From: an uncultured Pelagibacteraceae bacterium
Lineage (GTDB): Bacteria; Pseudomonadota; Alphaproteobacteria; Pelagibacterales; Pelagibacteraceae
DNA: 64,000 nt
Assembly (NCBI GenBank): GCA_902615975.1
Contig: CACMRC010000001.1
Span: forward strand, 124,001-188,000
Direction: 5' to 3'
Numbering within the stretch: position 1 is the first letter of the stretch; each line of letters begins with the position of its first letter. A program made the translations under genes and the position numbers. The notes below the pieces were generated by a model. That model made no database searches. It saw only the letters and a list, made by a program, of their open reading frames with translations, and was not told the origin of the DNA. Shown in pieces: positions 42,292 to 52,197 of the stretch.

Positions 42292-43430
42292 AAAAAATTG
42301 CAATAATTGGTGCTGGAATTTCTGGTTTGTATATTGCAAATTTATTCAAAGATCATAAGGATTATCAGGTTACGATTTATGAAAAAAGGAATTCAATAGA
42401 AATGGAAGAAGGCTATGGAATTCAGTTGTCGGTAAATAGTGTAAAGCTTTTAAATAAAATAGGCTTCACTCATTTCACTGATGAAGAAAAATTTAATCCA
42501 AAAAAAATTGATTTTTATGAAATTAAAAATTCAAAAAAAATTTGTGACTTAGACATTTCAAAATTTAATTCTGAAGATTGTAAATACACAACATTGAAAA
42601 GATCAAAATTGCTTCAATTTTTAAAAAAACAAATAAACGAAGATATAATTAAATATAACCATAGTATTGAACAGATTGTTTACGATAAAGATTCAATAAA
42701 ATTAATATTTGATAAAAATATTATAACTTGTGATTACTTAATTATCTCAGACGGTGTTTTTTCTAAAGGGAAGTTATTAATTTCAAACTATAAATCAAAA
42801 CCAATTTACAATGATACGATTGCTATTAGAGGCACTATATCGAGAGAAAATTTTCAAAATATAAATGAAGAAAATATTTCTTTGTTTTTAGGACCGAATT
42901 TTCATTATGTTGTTTATCCAATTAATAATGATAAAAAATTAAATTTTATTGGCATTTTAAAACATAAATTAAATTCAAATGAGCAAAAAAACTATAATCT
43001 TTTTAACGAAAGACCTTTTATAAAAAATATTAAATTTATATTATCTCAAAAAATCTCCCAAAGTTTTTTGGAAAGTCTTCAAAATATTAAATTATTTCCA
43101 ATATTTGTAAGTAAAAATTTATACAATCCTCCAAAAAATATATTCCTTATAGGAGATGCATTTTTTGCTTTTTCACCTTCATTTGCGCAGGGAGCTTCTC
43201 AATCAATTGAGGGAGCTAATGAATTATATAAATGTTTAATAAATAATAATAATTTTTATGATATCAGGTTAAAGAGAGTGAAAATGATTAACAGTAGATC
43301 TAATTTCAATCAATTTGCCTTCCATTTATCAAATCCAATTATGATCATATTTAGAAATATTTTTTTAAAACTTTTAACTAAAAATAAAAAATTTTTAGAA
43401 AGTTATTTGGGTAAAATTTATAAAAGTTAA
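42288..43430 (+). CDS. FAD-dependent monooxygenase/hydroxylase (UbiH-like, divergent)
   Basis: KIAIIGAGISGLYIANLFKDH...VTIYEKR Rossmann; IFLIGDAFFAFSPSFAQGASQSIEGANELYKCL. Confidence 0.82.
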   Translation: MKKIAIIGAGISGLYIANLFKDHKDYQVTIYEKRNSIEMEEGYGIQLSVNSVKLLNKIGFTHFTDEEKFNPKKIDFYEIKNSKKICDLDISKFNSEDCKYTTLKRSKLLQFLKKQINEDIIKYNHSIEQIVYDKDSIKLIFDKNIITCDYLIISDGVFSKGKLLISNYKSKPIYNDTIAIRGTISRENFQNINEENISLFLGPNFHYVVYPINNDKKLNFIGILKHKLNSNEQKNYNLFNERPFIKNIKFILSQKISQSFLESLQNIKLFPIFVSKNLYNPPKNIFLIGDAFFAFSPSFAQGASQSIEGANELYKCLINNNNFYDIRLKRVKMINSRSNFNQFAFHLSNPIMIIFRNIFLKLLTKNKKFLESYLGKIYKS

Positions 43431-44497
43431 TTTTTAGAAATTAATCTTTGTCTTAGATAATCTATAGGATAAGTTCGTCCATTTATATCACAGTGCCAAA
43501 AAGTCCATCCGTTGCAACTTTCAGCTCCTAAAATAGTAGCCGCAACTTTGTGTATAGAACCCTCTGCTTGATTATGTTTTATACTGCCATCAGCCATAAT
43601 TCTGGCTGTTATTTTTTTCTTATTATCAAAAATATTAGTTCCAGGTTTAATTATTCCAAGCTCGACTAATGAACCAAAAGGAATTCTTGGTTTTGATCTA
43701 TTATTTTTTAGCGTATCTAATAAATCGTCTTCAATAGGCTTTGTAGTTTTTATACGTTGCTCAGCAGCTTTAAAATAATTTTTTTCTCTTTCTATTCCGA
43801 AATAATTTCTCCCTAGTTTTTTTGCTACTGTAGCTGTTGTTCCTGATCCTAAAAAAGGATCAAGTATCAGGTCATTTTTATTTGATGTAGCTAGTAAAAT
43901 TCTATGTAATAGTGCTTCCGGTTTTTGTGTTGAGTGAATTTTTTTTCCATCCTTTTTAAGTCTTTCAGAGCCGTTGCATATTGGAAGATCCCAATTAGAT
44001 CTCATTTGAAGATCATCATTCAAACATTTTAAAGATTGATAATTAAATGTGTATTTTGATTTTTCACTTTTAGAAGCCCATATTAAAGTTTCATGAGCGT
44101 TAGTAAATCGTGTACCTCTAAAGTTTGGCATTGGATTATTTTTATTCCAAATAACATCATTTAAAATCCAGAAACCTAGATTTTGTATTGCTGTGCCTAC
44201 TCTAAAAATATTATGGTAGCTTCCTATAACCCAAATAGCTCCATCTTTTTTTAAAATTCTTTTACATTCACTAAGCCATTTATAGGTGAAATCATCATAT
44301 TTTTTAAAATTTTCAAATTGATCCCACTTATCATTTACCGCACTAACCTTTGATCTATCGGGTCTAGTTAATTCACTTTTTAATTGTAAGTTGTAAGGAG
44401 GATCAGCAAAAATTAAATCAAAAGTTTCACGTGGAATTTTTTTTAATTCTTCGAGACTATCTCCATTAATTATTTTATTTTTGAAATCAGTTTTCAT
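43427..44497 (-). CDS. ccrM: Cell-cycle regulated adenine DNA methyltransferase CcrM (GANTC)
   Basis: KIINGDSLEELKKIPRETFDLIFADPPYNLQL (DPPY), HSTQKPEALLHRILLATSNKNDLILDPFLGSGTTATVAKKLGRNYFGIE, C-terminal CcrM-specific region GAESCNGWTFWHCDINGRTYPIDYLRQ. Confidence 0.96.
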   Translation of the reverse strand: MKTDFKNKIINGDSLEELKKIPRETFDLIFADPPYNLQLKSELTRPDRSKVSAVNDKWDQFENFKKYDDFTYKWLSECKRILKKDGAIWVIGSYHNIFRVGTAIQNLGFWILNDVIWNKNNPMPNFRGTRFTNAHETLIWASKSEKSKYTFNYQSLKCLNDDLQMRSNWDLPICNGSERLKKDGKKIHSTQKPEALLHRILLATSNKNDLILDPFLGSGTTATVAKKLGRNYFGIEREKNYFKAAEQRIKTTKPIEDDLLDTLKNNRSKPRIPFGSLVELGIIKPGTNIFDNKKKITARIMADGSIKHNQAEGSIHKVAATILGAESCNGWTFWHCDINGRTYPIDYLRQRLISKN

Positions 44498-44513
44498 TTG
44501 TAAATATTAATTA

Positions 44514-44562
44514 GACTCCAAATGGATTCTTCGGTCAACCTGAGATTGAAAAATTTGGATTC
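44514..44562. promoter_or_regulatory. Cluster of three GANTC sites upstream of ccrM
   Basis: GACTC 44514-44518, GATTC 44525-44529, GATTC 44558-44562, within the ccrM-rnhB intergenic region. Confidence 0.6.
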
Positions 44563-44601
44563 GATTAGTGTTTCTAAATTACAAGGTAACTAGATGTAGT
44601 G

Positions 44602-45165
44602 TTAATTTATTTTAGATATAGGTGAAAAAGTTTTTCTATGATGTTTAGTAATACCTAATTTTTTCAAAGCTTTTAAGTGCTGTTTTGTTCCGTACCCAAA
44701 GTTTTTATCCCAATCATAGCCTTTATTTTTTTTTGATAAGGTGGTTATAAATTTATCTCTTGATACTTTTGCAATTATAGAAGCTGCCGAAATAGAGGGG
44801 ATTTTTTTATCTCCTTTAATAACTGATTTTAAATTATAATTTTCTAACTCTGGAGTTTTGTTTCCATCTATCAGAACGTGTGTTGGTTTTCTCTTAAGTT
44901 TTTTGATGGCTCTTTTCATAGCTAGCAAACTTGCTTGAAGTATATTGAGCTTTTCTATTTCTTTGACAGAAGCTTTGCCTATGGACCAAGTAGAATTTTT
45001 TTTTATATATGTACATAGATATTCTCTCTCTTTTTTACTTAATGATTTTGAATCTTTTAATAAATTTTGATTAATTGATTTTTTTAAAATTACTGCTGAA
45101 GCATAAACAGGCCCAATTAAACTTCCTCTACCAACCTCATCAACCCCAGCAATTATCTTCATCAA
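44602..45165 (-). CDS. rnhB: Ribonuclease HII
   Basis: IIAGVDEVGRGSLIGPVYASAVIL, DSKSLSKKER, VLIDGNKTPEL, ISAASIIAKVSRD, GYGTKQHLKALKKLGITKHHRKTF. Confidence 0.97.
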   Translation of the reverse strand: MMKIIAGVDEVGRGSLIGPVYASAVILKKSINQNLLKDSKSLSKKEREYLCTYIKKNSTWSIGKASVKEIEKLNILQASLLAMKRAIKKLKRKPTHVLIDGNKTPELENYNLKSVIKGDKKIPSISAASIIAKVSRDKFITTLSKKNKGYDWDKNFGYGTKQHLKALKKLGITKHHRKTFSPISKIN

Positions 45166-45881
45166 ATTTTTAACTTAAGATCTTTGATTTTGTCTCTAAT
45201 TTTCTTTAAATCTTCCCATGAGTGTTTTTTGTTTTCTGGAAAACGAATTAAATAAGATGGATTAAAAGTTATCATTAAAGGGAATGTTTTGTTTTTTAAA
45301 ATTACTTCCTTCCAATGTCCTCTTTCAGTGGTTATTTTTTCACTTATTCCTGTTACAGCTTCCATTGCTGAACTACCCATTAAAACAATGATCTTTGGGT
45401 TTATAATTGATATATGACTCTTCAAAAATACTGAGTATCTTTTAATTTCAGTTGAGGTTGGTTTTCTGTCATCAGGTGGTCTAAAATTGATTGCATAAGT
45501 AGTGTAAATATTTTGTCTCTTTATATTGATGGCTAAAAGCATTTTGTTAAGAAGTTCGCCAACTTCACCTCTAAATGGGACACCCAATTTTTCTTCTTCA
45601 GCCCCTGGAGACTCTCCAATTAACATTAAAGGGCTATTTATATTTCCCTCACCTAAAATGATTTTGTTTGAATTTTCTTTCAATTTACAATTTTCAATTG
45701 AATTTATTTGATATTTTAAATTTTTTAGTAATTCTTCCTTATTAATTTGCAGGGTGTCATTGTTCGTTTCTAAAATATTAAATCTATTTATTGGCTTATT
45801 AGCGAATATAAATTTTGGCTCAATAGTATTAATTAGTTCTTGGTTTAATTTGGTATTTTGATTTATCATTTTTTTAGTCAT
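45162..45881 (-). CDS. Uracil-DNA glycosylase, family 4-like (Fe-S cysteines mostly absent)
   Basis: PLMLIGESPGAEEEKLGVPFRGEVGELLNKMLLAI, YTTYAINFRPPDDRKPTSTEIKRY, LMGSSAMEAVTG, FNPSYLIRFPENKKHSWEDLKKI. Confidence 0.87.
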   Translation of the reverse strand: MTKKMINQNTKLNQELINTIEPKFIFANKPINRFNILETNNDTLQINKEELLKNLKYQINSIENCKLKENSNKIILGEGNINSPLMLIGESPGAEEEKLGVPFRGEVGELLNKMLLAINIKRQNIYTTYAINFRPPDDRKPTSTEIKRYSVFLKSHISIINPKIIVLMGSSAMEAVTGISEKITTERGHWKEVILKNKTFPLMITFNPSYLIRFPENKKHSWEDLKKIRDKIKDLKLKI

Positions 45882-45892
45882 AGTATGTTCAC

Positions 45893-47578
45893 ATGTTCCA
45901 AAAATTTCTAAAATTAGTACTATTAATATTCATATCTTATCAGACACCTTTGTATTCTAAAAGTGCTACTTTTAATGATTTCAACTCAAGAGATTTATCA
46001 AATTATTTTTCTGGAATTGTTGCATTTGAAAATCGAGATAATTCTGAAGCTTTAAAATTTTTTAACTTAACCAAAGTATTAATTAACAAACATGATAGTT
46101 ATTTAAAAAGATATGTTAACTCTTTAGTTTTAGATAACAAAGTATCTCAAGCAATTAATGTATTAAATTACAATGCTAACAAATCTAACTCAGATTTTTA
46201 TGATGCGTATATAATTTTAATAATTGACAGTTTAAAAAAAAATAACTTTAAAAAAGCTGACGAATATTTAACACAAAGTTTGAAATTTCAAGATGAAGAT
46301 AGGATAAACCTAGTTATATTTGAAACTCTAAAACAGTACATTTATACATTTAAAAATAAAAAAATATTAGATAACAAAAAAAATTTTGGCAACTTATCTC
46401 TTATAGCTGAGACATTCCAAAGATGTTATATTGAGGACAAAAGAACTTCGTCATTTTTTCTTAATTTAATAAATAATCAACAAGTCGACTATTCAAGATA
46501 CATTTTCTTTTATCTTAATCATTTAATTGATAACAATAAATTAAATGAAGCAAGATTATTTGTTGAACAAATTGATTATATAAATTCAACACTTTTACTT
46601 TCACAAAGTAAAAGTTGGGTAGATAAAGAAAAATTCGATGATTTTGGAAAAATTTTTTCATGCAAAGATCATAATGATCTTGTAAGTGAGTTTTTATTTT
46701 TAATCTCTAATCTTTATTCTTCTCAGGATAATTTTGAGAAATCAAATTTTTACTTAAATTTGTCAAACTATTTAAATCCCAAGTTTGAATTTAATTTGTC
46801 ATTGGTTGCAGAAAATTTTTATCTTAATGATGAATTTGATAAAGTACAAAGGATCTTAAAAAAATTTAAAAAAGAAGATGAATTTTATTATTGGTTTAGA
46901 TTAAAAAAAGAAGCTCAAATAATAATTCAACAGCAAGATTATGAAAATGGGATTAAATATATAGATTCAAAATTTAATAAAATTGAAAATCCAAATATAA
47001 AAATGATTTTTGATTTAGCTAATTTTTATAAGAATTCTAAAAATTATGAAAAGGCAATAGATCGTTATACAGAAATTATTTTAACACTGGATGACAATTC
47101 ACTTATTAAATCAGATGTATTGTATCGTAGAGGTGGTAGCTATGAAAGAATGGGCAATTATGAAAAGTCAGATGAAGATTTATTACATGCGCTTAAAATT
47201 GATCCTGGTGATGCATATATTTTGAATTACCTTGCTTACTCTTGGCTAGAGCGTGATTATAAAATTAATGAAGCAATGGATATGTTGAAAACAGCATATG
47301 ATTTAAAAAGCAACGATCCATATATTATTGATTCAATTGGATGGGCTTATTTTTTAATAGAGGATTATGTAGAAGCAGAAAAGTATTTAAAAAGAGCAGT
47401 AGAATTAATGCCAGATGACCCAATCGTTAATGATCATTATGGAGACATTTTATGGAAATTAAATCGAAAAATTCAAGCAAGATATTTTTGGAACAACGTA
47501 TTAACTTTTGATGACACCGAAGATGATATGATAAAAAAAATCAATATTAAAGTAATTGAGGGTCTTAAAAATTCCTAA
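45893..47578 (+). CDS. TPR-repeat protein with signal peptide
   Basis: N-terminal hydrophobic signal; repeated TPRs (DVLYRRGGSYERMGNYEKSDEDLLHALKIDPGDAYILNYLAYSWLER...AEKYLKRAVELMPDDPIVNDHYGDILW). Confidence 0.88.
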   Translation: MFQKFLKLVLLIFISYQTPLYSKSATFNDFNSRDLSNYFSGIVAFENRDNSEALKFFNLTKVLINKHDSYLKRYVNSLVLDNKVSQAINVLNYNANKSNSDFYDAYIILIIDSLKKNNFKKADEYLTQSLKFQDEDRINLVIFETLKQYIYTFKNKKILDNKKNFGNLSLIAETFQRCYIEDKRTSSFFLNLINNQQVDYSRYIFFYLNHLIDNNKLNEARLFVEQIDYINSTLLLSQSKSWVDKEKFDDFGKIFSCKDHNDLVSEFLFLISNLYSSQDNFEKSNFYLNLSNYLNPKFEFNLSLVAENFYLNDEFDKVQRILKKFKKEDEFYYWFRLKKEAQIIIQQQDYENGIKYIDSKFNKIENPNIKMIFDLANFYKNSKNYEKAIDRYTEIILTLDDNSLIKSDVLYRRGGSYERMGNYEKSDEDLLHALKIDPGDAYILNYLAYSWLERDYKINEAMDMLKTAYDLKSNDPYIIDSIGWAYFLIEDYVEAEKYLKRAVELMPDDPIVNDHYGDILWKLNRKIQARYFWNNVLTFDDTEDDMIKKINIKVIEGLKNS

Positions 47579-48424
47579 ATGAAAATTAATAAAATTAAAT
47601 CTAATGCAAAGTTAAATTTAGCACTAAATATCACTGGAAAAAAAAAGGTTTTACATAAAATTGAAAGTATAATTGGTTTCATAGATTTACATGATGTTAT
47701 TTCGATAAATCAACATAATGGAAAAAAACACCACATTTCTTTTTATGGAAAGTTTTCTAAAAATATTGGAAAAAAAAATACTGTTCAAAGATTATTTCAA
47801 ATACTAGATAAAGAAAATTTATTAAAAAATAAAAAATTCAAAGTTAAAATTAAAAAATTAATCCCTCAAGAAGCTGGGTTGGGTGGGGGATCGATGAACG
47901 CAGCTAGTGTGTTTAATTATCTGGTTAAAAAAAAAATTATTAATCCTAATCATCAAAAAACTCGAAGTATCTGTGACTTGGTTGGTTCCGATGTTATTCT
48001 GGGGACCATTTCATCCAGCTGTGTATTGTCATCAGTTGGTAGAATTAATAAGATTTACGATGCTCCTAAATATTACTCTACTTTAGTAAAGCCTGATTTT
48101 GGGTGCTCAACTAAAAAAATATACTCTTCTGTTCGAAACTATACAAAACCAAAATATAACAAACCTAAAAAAAACATGTTTGAAGCAAAATATTTGATTG
48201 ATCAACAAAATGCCCTTGAAACAATAGCACTCAAAAAATATCCAAAACTTAAAAAAATAAAGTTGTTCTTAGAAAGTATAAATAATCCATTATTTGTAAG
48301 AATGACTGGTTCAGGATCAACAATTGTTGCCTATTATAATTCATTAAAGAGTTGTAAATTGGCAAAAGCTAAATTTAAAAGAAAATATAAAAATTATTGG
48401 TGTGTTACAGCAAAAACTATATGA
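47579..48424 (+). CDS. ispE: 4-diphosphocytidyl-2-C-methyl-D-erythritol kinase
   Basis: NAKLNLALNITGKK, IPQEAGLGGGSMNAASVFNYL (GHMP motif), VRMTGSGSTIVAYY. Confidence 0.9.
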   Translation: MKINKIKSNAKLNLALNITGKKKVLHKIESIIGFIDLHDVISINQHNGKKHHISFYGKFSKNIGKKNTVQRLFQILDKENLLKNKKFKVKIKKLIPQEAGLGGGSMNAASVFNYLVKKKIINPNHQKTRSICDLVGSDVILGTISSSCVLSSVGRINKIYDAPKYYSTLVKPDFGCSTKKIYSSVRNYTKPKYNKPKKNMFEAKYLIDQQNALETIALKKYPKLKKIKLFLESINNPLFVRMTGSGSTIVAYYNSLKSCKLAKAKFKRKYKNYWCVTAKTI

Positions 48425-48457
48425 ATTTTATATTTTTATGTTATAGGAAGCTAGTAT

Positions 48458-48531
48458 TGGGGCGTAGCCAAGCGGTAAGGCACGGGTTTTTGGTACCTGC
48501 ATCCTAGGTTCGAATCCTAGCGCCCCAGCCA
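48458..48531 (+). tRNA. tRNA-Gln (anticodon TTG), CCA encoded
   Basis: TGGGGCG acceptor pairs with CGCCCCA + GCCA; D-arm GCCAAGCGGTAAGGC; anticodon stem/loop CGGGT-TTTTGGT-ACCTG; T-arm CCTAGGTTCGAATCCTAG. Confidence 0.95.
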
Positions 48532-48534
48532 TTT

Positions 48535-49809
48535 ATGAAAAATTTTTTAGATAAATTTTTTTCCCGATCAAAAAATCTTGATTATATCAGTCAAAATTTA
48601 AAACAAATTACTTTAACAACACCAGCAAATAAAATTTTTGAAGCAATTAATAATTTTTCAGAGAAAAGTGAAATCAGATATGTGGGTGGGTGTGTAAGAA
48701 AAGTGATAAAAAAAGAAAATGTTGATGATATTGACCTAGCAACAAATTTAACTCCCCTGGAAGTTTGTGAGGCTCTTAAAAACAAACAAATAAATTATTA
48801 CGAAACAGGAATTGAGCACGGAACTATAACCGCAATAATTGATGAATATAAATATGAAATTACTTCTTTAAGGAAAGACGTCTCAACTGATGGAAGGCAT
48901 GCTGAGGTAGAATTCTCTTTAGATTGGAAGGAAGATGCCTCTAGAAGGGATTTTACTATCAATTCAATTTATGCAGATGGCGATGGTAATTTATTTGATC
49001 CATTTAACGGTAAAAAAGATTTGGAGGAGGGTTATATTAATTTTATTGGCAATGCGGAAAAAAGAATTCAAGAGGATTATTTACGTATTTTGAGATATTT
49101 AAGATTTTATTTAAATTACTCAAATCATAAGCACCAGCCAGAAATAATAAAAAATATAAAAAAAAATATTGATGGAATTTCAAATATATCATCTGAAAGA
49201 TTAATCGATGAACTAAAAAAAATAACTAGTTCAAATGGATTTTTAAAACTCTTTAAAGATAAAGAAAGTTTAGAACTCTTAGAAATAATTTTCCCTCAAT
49301 TAAAGAATATTAAAAATTTTAAAATACACAATTCTTATGTTGCAGAGAATCTTTTAAAAATTGACTTTATATTCTTAATTGCGCTTTTAGTGATTGATGG
49401 GACTGATAATGCCGATTATTTTCTCTATAAATTCAAAATATCTAACAAAGATAGGAAAAGATTAAAATTGATAGATCTTTATTATAGAGAAAAAGTAACT
49501 TTAAACAACTTTACAGAGAAAAACTTGAATAAATTTTTTTATTTTAATGGGCGACAGGCTGTAATAGATATAATTAATTTTAAAATATTTATCTCAAACA
49601 AAGTAGAGAAAAAACTAATTAAACTATTAGATACTTATAAAGAGAAGGTAATTCCAACTTTGCCAATAGGGGCTGATCTACTAATGTCTAAATTTCAAAT
49701 TCCTGAGGGTAAAACTTTAGGTAATAAATTAAAAAAAATTGAAGAAACTTGGGTTCAAAACGGATTTCAAATTTCAGATAAACAGTTACAACAAATAGTT
49801 AAAAGTTAA
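48535..49809 (+). CDS. CCA tRNA nucleotidyltransferase/poly(A) polymerase family
   Basis: [97 protein letters not shown]. Confidence 0.95.
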   Translation: MKNFLDKFFSRSKNLDYISQNLKQITLTTPANKIFEAINNFSEKSEIRYVGGCVRKVIKKENVDDIDLATNLTPLEVCEALKNKQINYYETGIEHGTITAIIDEYKYEITSLRKDVSTDGRHAEVEFSLDWKEDASRRDFTINSIYADGDGNLFDPFNGKKDLEEGYINFIGNAEKRIQEDYLRILRYLRFYLNYSNHKHQPEIIKNIKKNIDGISNISSERLIDELKKITSSNGFLKLFKDKESLELLEIIFPQLKNIKNFKIHNSYVAENLLKIDFIFLIALLVIDGTDNADYFLYKFKISNKDRKRLKLIDLYYREKVTLNNFTEKNLNKFFYFNGRQAVIDIINFKIFISNKVEKKLIKLLDTYKEKVIPTLPIGADLLMSKFQIPEGKTLGNKLKKIEETWVQNGFQISDKQLQQIVKS

Positions 49810-50282
49810 ATATATTTAACGTCTTTAATTTCAAAATTTTTTACACCAGAGGGTGTATTAATTTCAACTAAATCACTTTTATTTTTTCCAATCAAACCTT
49901 TGCCAATTGGTGATTGAAAGAAAATTAGTTTTTGTTTTAAATCTGCCTCATCTCTTCCAACAATTTTATAATTAATTTTTTCACCAGTATCTAAATCTTC
50001 TAAATAAACTGTAGATCCAAAAATTACTTTTCCCTCATTGTTTAGATTTGTAACGTCAATAACATTTGCTCTTGCAATAATGTCGTTAATTTCTGTTATT
50101 CTTCCTTCATTATGAGATTGTTCTTCTTTGGCTGCATGATATTCTGCATTTTCTTTAAGGTCTCCATGGGATCTTGCTTCAGCAATTGCAGCTACTATTT
50201 CAGGTCTTTTTTTTTCTTTTAAAAAAACTAATTCTTCTTTTAGTTTATTTAATCCGTTTAATGTTATTGGCTCTTTATCCAT
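49806..50282 (-). CDS. greA: Transcription elongation factor GreA
   Basis: [59 protein letters not shown]; start trimmed to the internal ATG 50282. Confidence 0.97.
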   Translation of the reverse strand: MDKEPITLNGLNKLKEELVFLKEKKRPEIVAAIAEARSHGDLKENAEYHAAKEEQSHNEGRITEINDIIARANVIDVTNLNNEGKVIFGSTVYLEDLDTGEKINYKIVGRDEADLKQKLIFFQSPIGKGLIGKNKSDLVEINTPSGVKNFEIKDVKYI

Positions 50283-50286
50283 TTTT

Positions 50287-51114
50287 TTATTTCCATTTTG
50301 CAATTGGAGGTAATGACATCAAAATTCCTTCAACATTACCACCTGTTTGTAGGCCAAATTTTGTTCCTCTATCATAGAGCAAATTAAATTCTGCGTATCG
50401 ACCTCTTTTAATATACTGAAACTCTTTATCTTTTAAAGTCCATTTTCTTTTTACTTTTTTTTTAATTATTTCATTAAATAGCATTTGAAATGTAACACCA
50501 ACATCTCTGACAAATTTAAAGTCATTTTCAAAATTATCATTTTTATAATCAAAAAATATTCCACCTATACCTCTTGCCTCTTTTCTGTGAGGTAGATAAA
50601 AATATTCATCACACCACTTTTTATATTTTTTATAATAATTCTTATTATGTCTATCGCACATTGCTTTTAATATTTTATGAAAGTTTTTCCTCTCTTTTTC
50701 ATCTTTTATTGCTGGGGTTACATCCATTCCACCACCAAACCAATTCTTTGTTGTACAAATAAATCTGGTATTAAAATGCATTGCAGGAATATGGGGATTT
50801 TGCATGTGCATAACTATTGATATTCCCGATGCCCAAAATCTAGGATCTTTACTTGCGCCTGGTATATTCTTTTGAAATTGCTTAGGAAATGTTCCATAAA
50901 CTTTTGAAAAATTTACTCCTACTTTTTCAAAAATTTTTCCATTTTTAAGAATTCTATATTCACCACCACCCTCATCTTTTTTATTGCTTCTTTTCCAAGA
51001 AGTTGATTCAAAATTTACTTTATTTTTTTCAATTTTTAAAATGTTGTCGCATATTGCATTTTGTAATAGCTTAAACCAATTACTCGCTAAGTCTTTTTTG
51101 ATTGAAATATCCAT
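50287..51114 (-). CDS. hemF: Oxygen-dependent coproporphyrinogen III oxidase
   Basis: [91 protein letters not shown]. Confidence 0.98.
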   Translation of the reverse strand: MDISIKKDLASNWFKLLQNAICDNILKIEKNKVNFESTSWKRSNKKDEGGGEYRILKNGKIFEKVGVNFSKVYGTFPKQFQKNIPGASKDPRFWASGISIVMHMQNPHIPAMHFNTRFICTTKNWFGGGMDVTPAIKDEKERKNFHKILKAMCDRHNKNYYKKYKKWCDEYFYLPHRKEARGIGGIFFDYKNDNFENDFKFVRDVGVTFQMLFNEIIKKKVKRKWTLKDKEFQYIKRGRYAEFNLLYDRGTKFGLQTGGNVEGILMSLPPIAKWK

Positions 51115-51115
51115 T

Positions 51116-51589
51116 TTATATTAATTCTATTTGACGCAAACTTTCTGCCAAAACAATGGCAACAGATGATGCAATATTAAGAGATCTTACTTGGCTATTC
51201 ATTGGTATTTTTAAACGATTTTTAATAATTTTATGAACCTCTTTGGGTACTCCAGCACTTTCTCTTCCAAACAAAATAGTATCATCAGGCTTAAATTTAA
51301 ATTTAGTATAATTTATTGAACCCTTAGTTGTCATCAATACGATTCTTTGTTTCTTCTTTGCCTCAAAAAATTTTTCAGAACTTTGATAAAATTCTATTTG
51401 ACTATAGTCCATATAGTCCATAACCACTCTTTTAAATCGTTTATCTGATAATAGAAAGCCACATGGTTCAATTATTTCTAGTTTAGCACCCAAACAAGCA
51501 CAGGTTCTTATGATTGCAGCGGTATTCTGAGGTATATCAGGCTCATACAAAGCTATTTTGGGTGCTAAAATTGTTGAATTCTGTGTCAT
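51116..51589 (-). CDS. trmL: tRNA (cytidine/uridine-2'-O-)-methyltransferase TrmL-like
   Basis: IALYEPDIPQNTAAIIRTCACLGAKLEIIEPCGF, LFGRESAGVPKEVH, MNSQVRSLNIASSVAIVLAE. Confidence 0.94.
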   Translation of the reverse strand: MTQNSTILAPKIALYEPDIPQNTAAIIRTCACLGAKLEIIEPCGFLLSDKRFKRVVMDYMDYSQIEFYQSSEKFFEAKKKQRIVLMTTKGSINYTKFKFKPDDTILFGRESAGVPKEVHKIIKNRLKIPMNSQVRSLNIASSVAIVLAESLRQIELI

Positions 51590-51681
51590 TCTTTCAGTAG
51601 TAAAATAATTATTTTATATTATATGAATTCGTATATTAACTATTTTAAATCAAAAAGAGATAATAATAAAAGCTACTAAAA

Positions 51682-52191
51682 GTGTCTGAAAAAAAAACAA
51701 AAAGAAGAGATTTTTTATTTACAGCTACAACAGCTTTAGGAGCTGTTGGCGCAGCCGCAGTAGTGTGGCCAATGATAGATCAAATGAATCCAGACGCTTC
51801 TGTTAAAGCATTAGCTAGTACAGAGGTTGATGTAAGTTCATTAACACCAGGAAATACATTGACTGTTTTATGGAGAGGGAAGCCAGTATTTATAAGAAGA
51901 AGAACCCAAGAAGAAATTGATGAGGCAAGAAAAGTTAAGATGGAGGATTTAATTCATCCTGAAAAAGATGAAGATAGAGCAAAAAATCCCGAGTGGCTTG
52001 TTATGTTAGGTGTATGTACCCACTTAGGATGTGTACCTCTAAATGATAAAGGTGATTATAATGGATGGTTCTGTCCATGTCATGGTTCTCATTATGATAC
52101 TTCTGGAAGAATTAGAAAAGGACCAGCACCTTGGAATATGGAAGTGCCTAAATATGAATTCGTTGATGCAAACACAATTAAAATTGGATAA
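51682..52191 (+). CDS. petA: Ubiquinol-cytochrome c reductase Rieske iron-sulfur subunit (GTG start)
   Basis: Tat-like [23 protein letters not shown] and [26 protein letters not shown]. Confidence 0.97.
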   Translation: MSEKKTKRRDFLFTATTALGAVGAAAVVWPMIDQMNPDASVKALASTEVDVSSLTPGNTLTVLWRGKPVFIRRRTQEEIDEARKVKMEDLIHPEKDEDRAKNPEWLVMLGVCTHLGCVPLNDKGDYNGWFCPCHGSHYDTSGRIRKGPAPWNMEVPKYEFVDANTIKIG

Positions 52192-52197
52192 AGAAAA

